Part shown: piece after piece, positions 34,495 to 44,056 of the stretch
Layout: every line of letters starts with the position of its first letter
How positions within the stretch are numbered: position 1 is the stretch's first letter
Source of the DNA: an uncultured Rubripirellula sp.
GTDB lineage: Bacteria > Planctomycetota > Planctomycetia > Pirellulales > Pirellulaceae
DNA length: 64,000 nucleotides
Assembly (NCBI GenBank): GCA_938045805.1
Contig: CALIBL010000002.1
Coordinates: forward strand, 62,001 to 126,000
Direction: 5' to 3'
Program-made: the position numbers and the translations under genes
The notes under the pieces: model-generated
The model's input: only the letters and a program-made list of their open reading frames with translations
Database searches by the model: none
What the model was told of the DNA's origin: nothing

Positions 34495-35688
34495 CTAATC
34501 TGAACTGTTGATTGCCCGCAAAAAACTAACGAGGTCCCAAATTTGATCCTCCGTTAGCCCCCTACCATCACCCTCTTCAACGACTTCAACGCCAGGCATA
34601 GGGGTTCCTGCAATACCCTGATTGATCAGATGAAACAGCCGGGTGGGATCATTCCCGCCCCGCAATGTCCCTCCACGAAGCTTTCTGGGTAAAATCGGTC
34701 GAGGCTTATGGGCACCCAAGTCTCTAAATGGCTGCAGAGCGACTTGATCCTCAGGCGAAATACCCAACTTCGTCGTGTATTCTTTCGTCCAATCGTCGTA
34801 ATCGAGGGTCTCGATTCCACCATCTCCATCAGCACCATGGCAACCAACACAGTTCGCGGTTTTGCCATGAAACCATTTTCGGCCTCTCTCCACTGCCTCA
34901 TCTGAATCCAAACCTTCGGGATATGAAGAAGTATGATCTCCTTGATTTTCTTTGTCCTTCGAAGATACCCACTGCTGCACCACTCGCTGCACAGTATCAA
35001 CGATCACCTGATCGGGAGCCTCGTCACTCTTGTAGGTGAACCGACCCTCTGGAGCCAATTTGTCACCGCCGTAACCCATTTCAGCTACGGATAACACTAG
35101 TAATCGCCGCTCCACTTCACCACGAACAGCCAAATAAATCACGTAGTCAACCAAGGCATCGAGATCTTCGCTAGCCAGAAGAGAAAAGGAAGGCATACCG
35201 GTCCCCGGAATACCCTTCACCAGGAGATTTCGCAGATCCTCACGTGTCGGCTTTTCCGAGCGATCGGTTAGCTTCCACTTGAATACACCGGCCCGAAAGT
35301 CGCGGGGGTAAGGAACCTGAAACTGACTCGCAGGCCCTCCGCCATGACCTGATATTCCATGACAGACCACGCAATGCTCACGAAAGAGCCCCAAATGGGT
35401 CCCATCTTTTTCGCTGCTCACATTCCCAGCAGCGCGGCGCAATGACTCGATGTTTACTAATTCAGTATTCGGCAATAATCTCGTCGGCCACTCCGGTTTG
35501 CTAGGGGTCCCAAAGAGAGCGAACATCACGTCGGCAACATCCGATTCCGCGTCGCGCATGTTGGCCGACTCAGACCTCGCCAAGGTCAGAGAGAACACTT
35601 GATTTGAGCTAAATCGTTCAATTTTTGCGTCACATCCCAACAAACAGGAACAGGCGAGCAAAAGGCTGAAAAGGCCTAGGCGATTCAC
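34495..35688 (-). CDS. Di-haem cytochrome c lipoprotein
   Basis: About 397 residues. A GTG at 35688 gives a lipoprotein signal ending LLLACSCLLGC, so the mature protein is probably anchored by a lipid on its amino-terminal Cys. Two c-type haem sites are present: FREHCVVCHGISGHGGGP with downstream GTGMPSF (Met ligand), and TANCVGCHGADGDGG with GTPMPGVEV. Both domains resemble cytochrome c family class I, and the protein likely passes electrons to the terminal oxidase whose assembly genes follow. A longer frame to a TTG at 35748 is less likely, as it would bury the signal. Confidence 0.9.
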   Translation of the reverse strand: MNRLGLFSLLLACSCLLGCDAKIERFSSNQVFSLTLARSESANMRDAESDVADVMFALFGTPSKPEWPTRLLPNTELVNIESLRRAAGNVSSEKDGTHLGLFREHCVVCHGISGHGGGPASQFQVPYPRDFRAGVFKWKLTDRSEKPTREDLRNLLVKGIPGTGMPSFSLLASEDLDALVDYVIYLAVRGEVERRLLVLSVAEMGYGGDKLAPEGRFTYKSDEAPDQVIVDTVQRVVQQWVSSKDKENQGDHTSSYPEGLDSDEAVERGRKWFHGKTANCVGCHGADGDGGIETLDYDDWTKEYTTKLGISPEDQVALQPFRDLGAHKPRPILPRKLRGGTLRGGNDPTRLFHLINQGIAGTPMPGVEVVEEGDGRGLTEDQIWDLVSFLRAINSSD

Positions 35689-35807
35689 AAGATTTTTCCA
35701 ATCTATTACATAGCAATTGGCTGCACATCCGCCCCAGTAAAACCGCAAAAGATGGCAGTTACTAACCTTACGATCGTGAGCGGATGCAAGGAACCATGCA
35801 AATGGCT

Positions 35808-35833
35808 AACGGCCAGCAAATAAGCTGGCCGTT
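35808..35833 (-). terminator. Hairpin downstream of the cupredoxin-like gene
   Basis: Perfect 10-base stem AACGGCCAGC/GCTGGCCGTT with a 6-base loop, 63 bases beyond the stop of the minus-strand cupredoxin-like gene. Stem quality is high, but the following bases are not a clean U-run. It separates that gene from the cytochrome gene. Confidence 0.6.
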
Positions 35834-35895
35834 GAGAATAATTCTAAGTCAAAAGGTACAGTCCTGAGAGTATTGGCTCAGCTTCACCCTTTCAA

Positions 35896-36672
35896 CTAGT
35901 TTGCAGAAAATGAGTCAGCAGGAATAACAACCGTTCCAAGATCATTCATCCCTGATTTGATCTCAAACTCAAAACGGCTTCTACTCCATTTCTGTTCTTC
36001 ACCATCAATGGACACTTCGCCGATACGAGCGGACTCATGGTTGACTCGGAAAGTATGCTCACCAACAGGAATTCCCTTAATGACAACTTCACCTTTCTCA
36101 TTGCTGACAGAAGCAAATGGATGATCCAATACCAGAAGCAAAGCTTTCATCCACGGGTGGATGTTGCATCTCACCTCAACGATACCTGGCTCGCTGTCCG
36201 TTAGCTCAACTTTCACATCCTGATTCGGAGGAATCATTGGATTCTTGGCAGCATTGTTGAAGAACTGAAGGTTAGCGTTATGTCCGACTGTGTCCGAATT
36301 AATAACCTTCAAAGTATCGCCCACCTGAGCAATCACCACATGGGGCTCGAATCGACAGGAGCTATTGTCTAAGGTGATTTCATTCTTTGCTGGAGCGACT
36401 GGATCGATCTTGGATCCACCACGGCCCGTGTAGAGTTGAACCACAACGTTCTTAATCCCCTTGGTTTCAGAATCAACAATCAATGATTCGTCAACCAAAC
36501 CCTGCTTACCGCAAAAAGCACCATCTGCCGTCACTTTGATTTCGCCCTGCTTTGGGGCATCTCCGCCGTACTGGAAACGAATCTTCAGGTCACCTGTTTC
36601 AGCTGAGACACCCACAACTGGAAAAAGCAGCACACCGAGGGTCACGAACAGCTTATGAATTGTCTTTTTCAA
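35896..36672 (-). CDS. Secreted cupredoxin-like protein
   Basis: A 258-residue protein with signal peptide (LFVTLGVLLFPVVGVSA). The central part has the blue-copper fold: SSCRFEPHVVIAQVGDTLKV, NSDTVGHNANL with the first His ligand, and VEVRCNIHPWMKALLL with the Cys-x2-His-x2-Met ligand set of type 1 copper sites. The carboxyl part (GEVVIKGIPVGEHTFRV) is a carboxypeptidase-regulatory-like beta module. This layout is frequent in planctomycetes near cytochromes and is often labelled methylamine utilisation protein; here electron transfer is the likely role. TTG at 36672 is chosen because GGAG lies eight bases upstream; GTG at 36681 is the alternative. Confidence 0.82.
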   Translation of the reverse strand: MKKTIHKLFVTLGVLLFPVVGVSAETGDLKIRFQYGGDAPKQGEIKVTADGAFCGKQGLVDESLIVDSETKGIKNVVVQLYTGRGGSKIDPVAPAKNEITLDNSSCRFEPHVVIAQVGDTLKVINSDTVGHNANLQFFNNAAKNPMIPPNQDVKVELTDSEPGIVEVRCNIHPWMKALLLVLDHPFASVSNEKGEVVIKGIPVGEHTFRVNHESARIGEVSIDGEEQKWSRSRFEFEIKSGMNDLGTVVIPADSFSAN

Positions 36673-37378
36673 AGGACACACTCCAAAATTCTTGTCTTTG
36701 TTGCCTATGCGGTATCCGATCTCGGAATTGAAACAGCCAGCAGTCAGACCATCTACCGATCTCGTTCCAAAACCCTGCCAAGCAGGTGACTTCAGAAATC
36801 AATTCGTGAGACTCGCTCCACCCAAATCGGTGATCCTCTTCTCGAGACAGCCTTGCGGCCAGCAAACCCGCGGTTACTTCTTTGAAGTTTAACCCCATGG
36901 CAAATGATTTGGACCGGGTGCGTCGGAATTACACACTCCATTCTATGCAATTTCCTTTTCGTAACGGAGAAAACCGGAACAATCTTCTTTCATCACAAAT
37001 TGAATCAAGGCTCAACTGCCTCCGCCCCCCCCCAGTGAGCCATTCAGTCGCCGTTCTCGAGTTTTAGGTACTAGCCATAAGCATCAAGCTGAAACAATCA
37101 GATCACACCTGGATTTTGCCTAATCTCGTTTTACTTGCCCATTCGCATTTCAGACCGCGATAAACATCAAGTGCAGTCCTGCTCTACCGGCGAACCAACC
37201 AATATTGAAGACCGTGGACACTTATGCATCTTGTACGGTGTCGAGATTGCCGCTCAAGGCTTACATTTCTCCTTACACTTCACCCGCAAAAGCGATCTGT
37301 AGCTCAAAACATCTAACCACACCAAACAGCAGCCCCTCAAATTGGGCTGCTAAAACCCATCAGTCCTAGGTTGAATTC
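36673..37378. other. Long intergenic region before purD
   Basis: About 700 bases, the longest gene-free stretch in the window. Short frames here have no recognisable content. It holds a run of nine C at 37025-37033 and the hairpin at 37328-37351 listed separately. Promoters for the divergent cupredoxin-like gene and purD must lie here; I could not assign them. A non-coding RNA cannot be ruled out. Confidence 0.5.
37328..37351 (+). terminator. Hairpin just upstream of purD
   Basis: Perfect 8-base stem AGCAGCCC/GGGCTGCT with an 8-base loop, ending 27 bases before the purD ATG and followed by TAAAAC. It could end an upstream transcript or act in the purD leader. No U-run on the plus strand, so the role is uncertain. 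Confidence 0.4.
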
Positions 37379-38692
37379 ATGAAGGTATTAGTAATTGGAA
37401 ATGGTGGTCGGGAACACGCACTTGCATGGAAAATCTCGCAAAGCCCGCGAGTGACTCAAGTCTACGTTGCACCGGGTAATGCTGGCACAGCGACAGATGC
37501 TACGAATATTCCAATCGCTGTAACGGACCAAGAAGGGCTACTTCAATTTGCAAAAGAAACTGGTATCGATCTGACAGTCGTTGGGCCTGAGGCACCGCTG
37601 GTCGATGGGTTGGTTGATCTTTTTGAGGCCGACGGCCTCAAAGTTTTTGGACCATCCAAGGCTGCTGCGGAGCTAGAAGGCAGTAAAGTCTTTTGCAAGA
37701 ACCTGCTGCACACTGCCAATATCCCCACCGCGACCTACCAAAGCTTCCGAACCGCAGAGGAGGCGAGTCGATATATCAAAGAGCGTTATCCAGAACCTGA
37801 TGACTCGGCACAAGTAGTTGTCAAGGCTGATGGTCTCGCTGCAGGAAAAGGGGTGATTGTATGTGACACTCGGTCAGAAGCCCTTGAAGCAATTGATCGA
37901 ATCGCAGCTCGGAAAGAGTTTGGAATTGCAGGTAACGAACTGATCGTTGAGGAAAAATTGGTCGGCATGGAAGCGAGTGTCCTTGCGATCACCGACGGGG
38001 AAACCATCGTCACGCTTCCAGCTGCTCAAGATCATAAGCCAGCTTATGATGGTGACCTTGGTCCAAATACTGGCGGCATGGGCGCTTATTGCCCGACTCC
38101 AATTGTCTCTGCTGAAATGATGGAGAAAATTGAGTCCGAGGTATTAGTCCCTGTTGTCCATGCCATGAAACGTGCCCGCCGACCGTTCAAGGGCGTTCTC
38201 TACGCAGGCCTTATGCTGACCGCTTCTGGCCCCAAAGTGCTCGAGTTCAATGTGCGATTTGGTGACCCAGAATGCCAGCCCCTGCTTATGCGACTCAAAA
38301 CGGATATCGTTGACCTTCTTGAAGCTACCGCGGAAGGTAAGCTCTCCGAAATTGAGCCTCTAGAATGGGACGAAAGACCCAGCATCTGTGTTGTAATGGC
38401 AAGCGAAGGCTACCCTGATAGCTACGAAAAAGGACGTGTCATCACGGGAATTGACTCGGCTGATGAACTTGAAAACGTAAAAGTTTTTCACGCCGGTACG
38501 CGTTTGGACGACAACGAGGTTGTCAATGATGGTGGCCGTGTCCTAGGTGTTACCGCCATGGGAACAACCATCAGCAACGCGAAACTGCAAGCCTACAAGG
38601 CAGTAAAAGAGATTCGTTGGCGAGGGGGTTGGTGCCGAAAGGACATCAGTGACAAAGCAATAGATGCGTCATCCAATATCAGTAACGATTGA
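37379..38692 (+). CDS. purD: Phosphoribosylamine-glycine ligase
   Basis: A 437-residue ATP-grasp enzyme (GAR synthetase) that joins glycine to phosphoribosylamine, the second step of purine synthesis. It begins [19 protein letters not shown], has the ATP-binding [17 protein letters not shown], and [23 protein letters not shown] followed by [29 protein letters not shown] with metal ligands Glu and Asn. Length and ATG start are typical. It stands alone on the plus strand and converges with prmC. Confidence 0.97.
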   Translation: MKVLVIGNGGREHALAWKISQSPRVTQVYVAPGNAGTATDATNIPIAVTDQEGLLQFAKETGIDLTVVGPEAPLVDGLVDLFEADGLKVFGPSKAAAELEGSKVFCKNLLHTANIPTATYQSFRTAEEASRYIKERYPEPDDSAQVVVKADGLAAGKGVIVCDTRSEALEAIDRIAARKEFGIAGNELIVEEKLVGMEASVLAITDGETIVTLPAAQDHKPAYDGDLGPNTGGMGAYCPTPIVSAEMMEKIESEVLVPVVHAMKRARRPFKGVLYAGLMLTASGPKVLEFNVRFGDPECQPLLMRLKTDIVDLLEATAEGKLSEIEPLEWDERPSICVVMASEGYPDSYEKGRVITGIDSADELENVKVFHAGTRLDDNEVVNDGGRVLGVTAMGTTISNAKLQAYKAVKEIRWRGGWCRKDISDKAIDASSNISND

Positions 38693-38825
38693 TTGAATCA
38701 TAAAAAGAAAGACTAGGGGACTCAATGCATTCCTACATACCGCCGCCTTACCAGCCATTAGGGAAAAACTGCAAATGTCGAATCAGCTATTCATCTGATA
38801 AACCCGAATCCGACGAATAGCCCTT

Positions 38826-39740
38826 CTAATCTTGTTGGCGACGCATCGAAAGCAAACGCTGGTGGCCGGCTAAATCTTTGACTAACTTTACATCGTCAAA
38901 AATAGCCGCATCTTCCGCAATTGCCCTACAGGATTCGGCAATCATTGGGCTCATTTCCACAATACAAAAGCCACCGGTTACCAAGCGATCGCGGCAAACT
39001 TCAATGACACGCTCGATTATCTCCGTACCCTTGGGTCCGGACACCAAAGCATTCTTGGGTTCAAATTCTCGAACCGATGAATCAAGCTCGCTGTATTCAG
39101 CATCCGTAATGTAAGGAGGATTGCTGCAAATTAGAGAAAAACGATCAGGCTGCGACACACCACTTAGCAAATCACACTGAACGAAATTCAATCGATCGCT
39201 TACACCATGTTGCTCCGCATTCCACTTCGCAATTTGCAACGCATCAGCACTGATGTCGGTTGCCACAATCCTAGATTGCGGTAAGTGTTTTGCAAGAGTA
39301 ATCGCGATCACTCCGCTTCCGGTTCCTATATCCATGATCCATGGACTGGACTCGAATGAGCTCATTTCCTTCGCACAATCAATCGCTTCAACGATTAGGT
39401 GCTCGGTCTCTGGCCTCGGTATCAATGTTGCTTCACTTACACGAAATGAAAGCGAATAAAACTCTCGATAACCGACAATCTGCGCAACTGGCATCCCGCT
39501 ACCTCGCCGTCGTACCATCTCGCGAAATGCGACTCGCTCATCATCGCTTGGAACTGAGGCGTAGGCAGTGTAGAGTTCAACACGACTGCAGTTGCGTGCG
39601 TGAGAGAGCAAAATTTCAGCATCTAATCGCGGCGAGTCACTGCCTTTAGATCGAAAGAAATCCGTCGTCCATTGCAACAATCGGAGCACTGTCCAAGGTG
39701 CACCACCGCTGTCTGAGTTTCGGTTTTCCGTCTGATTCAC
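38826..39740 (-). CDS. prmC: Release factor glutamine methyltransferase PrmC
   Basis: About 304 residues. PrmC methylates the glutamine of the GGQ motif in release factors, speeding termination. It has an amino-terminal helical domain, the SAM-binding MDIGTGSGVIAITLAKHLP, ATDISADAL and the catalytic LICSNPPYI (NPPY). I prefer the GTG at 39740, because AGGAA sits seven bases upstream; the frame continues to a TTG at 39863 directly after the prfA stop, which would add 41 residues unlike the family. It lies directly downstream of its substrate gene prfA on the same strand. Confidence 0.94.
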   Translation of the reverse strand: MNQTENRNSDSGGAPWTVLRLLQWTTDFFRSKGSDSPRLDAEILLSHARNCSRVELYTAYASVPSDDERVAFREMVRRRGSGMPVAQIVGYREFYSLSFRVSEATLIPRPETEHLIVEAIDCAKEMSSFESSPWIMDIGTGSGVIAITLAKHLPQSRIVATDISADALQIAKWNAEQHGVSDRLNFVQCDLLSGVSQPDRFSLICSNPPYITDAEYSELDSSVREFEPKNALVSGPKGTEIIERVIEVCRDRLVTGGFCIVEMSPMIAESCRAIAEDAAIFDDVKLVKDLAGHQRLLSMRRQQD

Positions 39741-39863
39741 TCGAGCTTCCTGAAGGTAGCTGTGACTTAATTTAATGAGCTCGGTGGGCCATGGCAATTT
39801 TTCACAATAGCCGTTCCCTTCGCATAAAAACTGACTTTGATCTGACCCAAAACCTACCCCCAA

Positions 39864-40946
39864 CTAATCAATCATATCACCACGCATTTGATCGCGGTCA
39901 TACTCAATCAAAGCATCTGTTACCGAGTCCATCTCACCGGTCATGATCTGATCCAACTTGTAAATAGTCAAATTGATTCGATGATCGGTAAGTCGGTTCT
40001 GGGGGAAATTATATGTCCTAATCCTTTGCGATCTATCGCCTGATCCGATCAAACCCTTTCTCGCTTGAGCCTGCTTAGCAGCCTCCTCTTCTCGTTTCTT
40101 CTCGTAGATCCGTGCCTTGAGCACACGCAAAGCTTTTGCCAAGTTTTTATGTTGACTTTTCTCATCCTGACACTGAACCACGATACCAGTCTCGTGGTGA
40201 GTTAAGCGAATAGCAGATTCGGTCTTATTGACATGCTGCCCACCTGGGCCCGATGCACCGAACTTGTCAACGCGATAGTCGTCAGGCTTCAGTTCTACTT
40301 CAACGTCTTCAGGTTCCGGCATCACCGCAACGGTGGCTGCAGAGGTGTGGACTCGCCCCTGTGTTTCTGTCTCGGGAACTCGCTGCACTCGGTGCCCTCC
40401 CGATTCGTATTGTAGGTCCCTAAAGACGCCTTCCCCCTCAAGCGTAAGTGTCAACTCCTTGAACCCACCCATCTCTGTGGCACTTGCATCCATGATCTCT
40501 GTTTTCCAGCCTCGCTTCTCAGCGTAACGGCGATACATCTCGAACAAGTCGCGAGCAAATAATGCTGCTTCATCACCCCCGGTGCCCGCGCGAATCTCCA
40601 TCACGCACCGAGTTCGATGACTATCTTCACCACCCACTGTCAGAGACAAAAGCTCTTCCCACAAGGCTTCTCGCTCTGAACGCAACGTCTCAATTTCAGC
40701 CTCCGCCATGTCGCGCTCTTCTACATCCTCGGCGGCTGCGGCCATCTCCTTGCAGCCTTTGATCTCATCGGTGAGACGCTTGAACTCTCGGTACTTGGTT
40801 GCGATTTTTGCCAGGCCTCCGTGCTCCCTAGCCGTCGCACTCATGCGAGCGCCATCCCCCAAGACTTCAGGGTCAGACATATCACGCTCCAACTGCAAAA
40901 AGCGTGCTAGTTTTTCCTCTAATGTGTCGCGTATCGATGAACTCAT
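39864..40946 (-). CDS. prfA: Peptide chain release factor 1
   Basis: A 360-residue RF1 that reads UAA and UAG and releases the finished peptide. It shows the RF1 stop-codon-recognition block [18 protein letters not shown], with PET at the PxT position, and the catalytic [15 protein letters not shown] with GGQ, whose glutamine is the substrate of PrmC. Amino-terminal coiled coil and total length are normal. ATG at 40946. rpmE lies upstream behind a strong terminator, so prfA-prmC probably has its own promoter. Confidence 0.97.
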   Translation of the reverse strand: MSSSIRDTLEEKLARFLQLERDMSDPEVLGDGARMSATAREHGGLAKIATKYREFKRLTDEIKGCKEMAAAAEDVEERDMAEAEIETLRSEREALWEELLSLTVGGEDSHRTRCVMEIRAGTGGDEAALFARDLFEMYRRYAEKRGWKTEIMDASATEMGGFKELTLTLEGEGVFRDLQYESGGHRVQRVPETETQGRVHTSAATVAVMPEPEDVEVELKPDDYRVDKFGASGPGGQHVNKTESAIRLTHHETGIVVQCQDEKSQHKNLAKALRVLKARIYEKKREEEAAKQAQARKGLIGSGDRSQRIRTYNFPQNRLTDHRINLTIYKLDQIMTGEMDSVTDALIEYDRDQMRGDMID

Positions 40947-40997
40947 GCGTCTTCTTCAAACAAGATTGGTGAGACCTCGATCGAGGCACTCATTCAC

Positions 40998-41037
40998 AAA
41001 AAGAGCCGCGCCGTCTGAGATTCTCAAACGACGCGGC
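40998..41037 (-). terminator. Intrinsic terminator of rpmE
   Basis: On the minus strand a long stem (GCCGCGTCGT / ACGGCGCGGC with one mismatch, continued inward by TGAG/CTCA) is followed by CTCTTTTTG. It begins 28 bases after the rpmE stop and precedes prfA, so rpmE is mainly transcribed alone. Confidence 0.8.
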
Positions 41038-41064
41038 CATAGATTTTTTCAGCAGCTTATAAAA

Positions 41065-41304
41065 CTACTTCTTTGCAGTTTTCTTCTTGGCCAAACTCCC
41101 GTACGAGCCTGCAGCAAATTTCTTCTGGAACTTATCGATCCGTCCAGCGGTATCAACGAACTTAAGCTTGCCGGTGTAGTATGGGTGACACTCGTTGCAA
41201 ATATCGATCTTCAACTCAGGAAGAACGCTGCGTGTTGTGAAGGAATTCCCGCAACCGCAGGATACCTGAGTGTCTTGATAATTTGGGTGGATGCCGTCTT
41301 TCAT
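41065..41304 (-). CDS. rpmE: 50S ribosomal protein bL31
   Basis: A 79-residue bL31 beginning [20 protein letters not shown]. It has the zinc-binding type: Cys in SCGCG and the carboxyl pair in [11 protein letters not shown], so it is the C+ form that holds zinc rather than the zinc-independent paralogue. It ends in a Lys-rich tail ([10 protein letters not shown]). Its length is typical and its start is an ATG at 41304. A strong terminator follows. Confidence 0.97.
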   Translation of the reverse strand: MKDGIHPNYQDTQVSCGCGNSFTTRSVLPELKIDICNECHPYYTGKLKFVDTAGRIDKFQKKFAAGSYGSLAKKKTAKK

Positions 41305-41491
41305 GGCGTTTTGTCTATCAATAATGGTTGAGGAAGACGCGATCTGGCTTATGTACAGCCGCGAGGATCGAGAAGGTTACTCCACAACCCAGTGATTATT
41401 CAAGGGCTATGGGTCAGAAAACGAAGTAGAACTGCCCTACGAAGTGCAATCGAAGGGATTCCGGCCGTCGCCCAGAATTCCCTCACCCGCC

Positions 41492-42457
41492 TTAAGGGGG
41501 ATCACTATATTGCATATCTTCCACTTTCAACTTCCATCGATCGGCAATCACGGTATCAACCAGAAGCTGCCCCAAATGGTAGATAATCATCGGCAGGACA
41601 CTGACTCCGCAATCAATTGCGATCTGCAAACCCACCATCAACGTCTTTTGACTTCCTGCAAAACCGATCGCGATTTGCTGACTCGGACTGAGACCAATCC
41701 TGCGAGCAAGAAGCACCGCCAAGCGAAGTGATAACCAATGCACGAGTAGTGCGCACACGATTAATACAACTAGCGTTGCTCCCCCACCCACTCCTTCTGT
41801 ATCTGACGCGGAAGTGCCACCGCTCGAAATGGCCCCCCAAAAGACCATAGTCAGAATACCAACCTGAGTAGCGAAACCCAATTTGGCTTTGTTGCGATCA
41901 GCCCAACTCGAGGCACCAAAGTACCTCATCCCCTGCGCAAGAGCCAAAGGAAATGCCACCAACCACGACAACTTCGAAACCTGAAGCCAAGGATCCATCT
42001 GAACCTGCTGCTCCAAAACCAACCAAATCCCTATCGGAACGACAACAACGCACCCAAGATTTGTCACCACCGTAGTCATCATCGAAATGGAATCGTCCCC
42101 ACCTGCTCGTCTCGTCCACACCGAAGCGGAGGCCAAAGTGCTTGGGACAATTGCAGTTACAAATAACCCACCGAACAACTCATCGGTCAATACATAGCAG
42201 GTAGGCAGCACTAGAACAGGGACTGCAATGACGTTCACAATTATTGCTAGCAAGGATGGCTTGGGACACCTTAGGCTTTGACGAATCTGACCTGCCGGGA
42301 GGGTCACTCCCATCGCCCACATCACTGCAAAGACGATTGTATCCCTAACGAGGCTCCACTCGAGAATGACGGCAAAAAAATTCGATAGGTAGTAACCGAT
42401 CGAGAAGCTAAAGGCGAGGAAGACCAAAAACCAATGACGCCTAATAGCAGAACTCAT
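41492..42457 (-). CDS. SBF-like bile acid:sodium symporter family transporter
   Basis: A 321-residue membrane protein with about nine to ten hydrophobic segments, matching the bile acid:sodium symporter (SBF-like) fold. Conserved parts are FAVMWAMGVTLPAGQIRQSL, VPVLVLPTCYVLT, TAIVPSTLASASVWTRRAGGD and the crossover region GFAGSQKTLMVGLQIA, where the FxGSQKT stretch corresponds to the family substrate/sodium site. The substrate is unknown; most bacterial members do not carry bile acids. It stands alone between rpmE and a divergent hypothetical gene. Confidence 0.82.
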   Translation of the reverse strand: MSSAIRRHWFLVFLAFSFSIGYYLSNFFAVILEWSLVRDTIVFAVMWAMGVTLPAGQIRQSLRCPKPSLLAIIVNVIAVPVLVLPTCYVLTDELFGGLFVTAIVPSTLASASVWTRRAGGDDSISMMTTVVTNLGCVVVVPIGIWLVLEQQVQMDPWLQVSKLSWLVAFPLALAQGMRYFGASSWADRNKAKLGFATQVGILTMVFWGAISSGGTSASDTEGVGGGATLVVLIVCALLVHWLSLRLAVLLARRIGLSPSQQIAIGFAGSQKTLMVGLQIAIDCGVSVLPMIIYHLGQLLVDTVIADRWKLKVEDMQYSDPP

Positions 42458-42659
42458 CTCGCAAAACCCCGGAACGATCTTTCGTTGAACTGTTCGCTAT
42501 ACCTAATATGGAATTGGCCCAAGTTTGCCTAGTGATCTTGCGTTTTAGTGGCGGTCACTACTCAGGGTAACGGCAATGCTTGGGTAGGAATTCCGTACAA
42601 CGCCTAGGCTAACAAAAACTCGAGCTCTTAGCCGTTGCCACCGACCTGTGAGAGAACTC

Positions 42660-44024
42660 ATGCATGAACAAACCCAGCAAGCAATTGCTCGGCTGCTGTT
42701 CGTTCTTTGCTGCGCGGCCCCCAGTTGCCTAACTCTAGGGTGGATCACAATAACCAAAAGTGTTTGGTATCAGTCACGTGCAACCCAAAGACTAGAAGCC
42801 ACCATCCAAAATTCTCTTGGTCTTATCGTTGAATTCGAAAAACATCTGCACCCGGCACCTGACCGTTGGATCCTCTCAAATCTAACTTTTAGACACCCTG
42901 AGACGCTAGCGAAAGTTGGCAGGGTGCGAGAGGTACATTGGGTAAGCACACCCGAAGAGTCAAGGATGCTGATGGAACAACCCGAGATTGAAGCTGAGCA
43001 TCTCGAGATGTTCTGGGAATGCATACATGACGAAATATTGCGTCGCCCTAAACAGCTGAAACATCCAGTATCGGTTGCTGCGAATGACTTGACGATTCAC
43101 AGCGGTAATCAATCGTTTACTTTCAGCGATCTCGACGCCAGTATCGTAAATTCGGAAAACGCTTCGACTCTTTCAGCACAACTACAATTAGCCGATGGAT
43201 TCAATCAGCCTCCGATAATGCTGGAAGTCCTCAGAGACCGACGCATTTTCCAAGATCACCAATCACAGGCGTTAACAACCACCTTCACGTTGAACACCAA
43301 TGGTACCACCCTGCCCTGCTCTTCCCTCGCGAACTTCCTACCGCTTTTTGAACGAATCGGACATTCAGCATCTTTTTCTGGCTACCTTCAATGGCAGCTA
43401 TCCTTGGATCAATGGCAACTAAATCTTCGTGGCGCAAGATTTGAATCCATTGAACTGGATCGACTTTTCGAGAGTCAGTCTCATCGATTATCAGGCACCG
43501 CTACGGTGCAGCTTGATCGCTGTTTCATTTCGCCGCACAAAAAACAGAGCGAAATCTCCGGTTCACTACTGGCAATTCAAGGACTGATTGGAAAAAACCT
43601 ACTGCAACAAGCAAACGAACACTTGAAAATCAAATTATTTCAAACTCAATCATGGGACCAGTTTCCGGGAGATATTCCATACGACACTCTATCGATTGGT
43701 TTCGACATCAATGGAACGCAAATGCAACTGGAAGGAATGTGTCGCAACCAAGCGGGCTACAAAGGCTACCCCAACGGCACAGCGGTTATCCTCAACGGAT
43801 ATCCGCTTGCCCAAACGATAAATGAGTCGATTGAATCATTGAGACTGTTAACCGCAATCGCGCCGAATCATAGTGTGCCAGTGCCACTTTCTCAGCAAAC
43901 TCATTGGCTAACGAATATTCTTATACCACCAAGCCGACCCTCGTCCGAAACGCTCACAACTCCACCCCGAATTCGCTCGGCACGTTTGTGGCAGGGCGGT
44001 CCAGCTGTTAGGCAACCTCAATAA
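42660..44024 (+). CDS. Hypothetical membrane-anchored protein
   Basis: About 454 residues. One hydrophobic stretch near the amino end (ARLLFVLCCAAPSCLTLGWI) suggests a signal anchor; the rest is soluble, rich in beta-type segments and polar residues. It might be AsmA-like in its outline, but I see no clear signature. The carboxyl end is Pro/Arg-rich. ATG at 42660 or GTG at 42648 could be the start. The gene is single, between a transporter and the convergent CcsBA fusion. No function can be assigned. Confidence 0.7.
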   Translation: MHEQTQQAIARLLFVLCCAAPSCLTLGWITITKSVWYQSRATQRLEATIQNSLGLIVEFEKHLHPAPDRWILSNLTFRHPETLAKVGRVREVHWVSTPEESRMLMEQPEIEAEHLEMFWECIHDEILRRPKQLKHPVSVAANDLTIHSGNQSFTFSDLDASIVNSENASTLSAQLQLADGFNQPPIMLEVLRDRRIFQDHQSQALTTTFTLNTNGTTLPCSSLANFLPLFERIGHSASFSGYLQWQLSLDQWQLNLRGARFESIELDRLFESQSHRLSGTATVQLDRCFISPHKKQSEISGSLLAIQGLIGKNLLQQANEHLKIKLFQTQSWDQFPGDIPYDTLSIGFDINGTQMQLEGMCRNQAGYKGYPNGTAVILNGYPLAQTINESIESLRLLTAIAPNHSVPVPLSQQTHWLTNILIPPSRPSSETLTTPPRIRSARLWQGGPAVRQPQ

Positions 44025-44056
44025 AACAGGCTCGATCTAATATCGATCTACCTGCC

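Noticed and set aside
37025..37033. Run of nine C as a phase-variable tract
   Set aside because: It lies in non-coding sequence far from any start codon or promoter that I could place, so a switching role has no support; a sequencing artefact is also possible.
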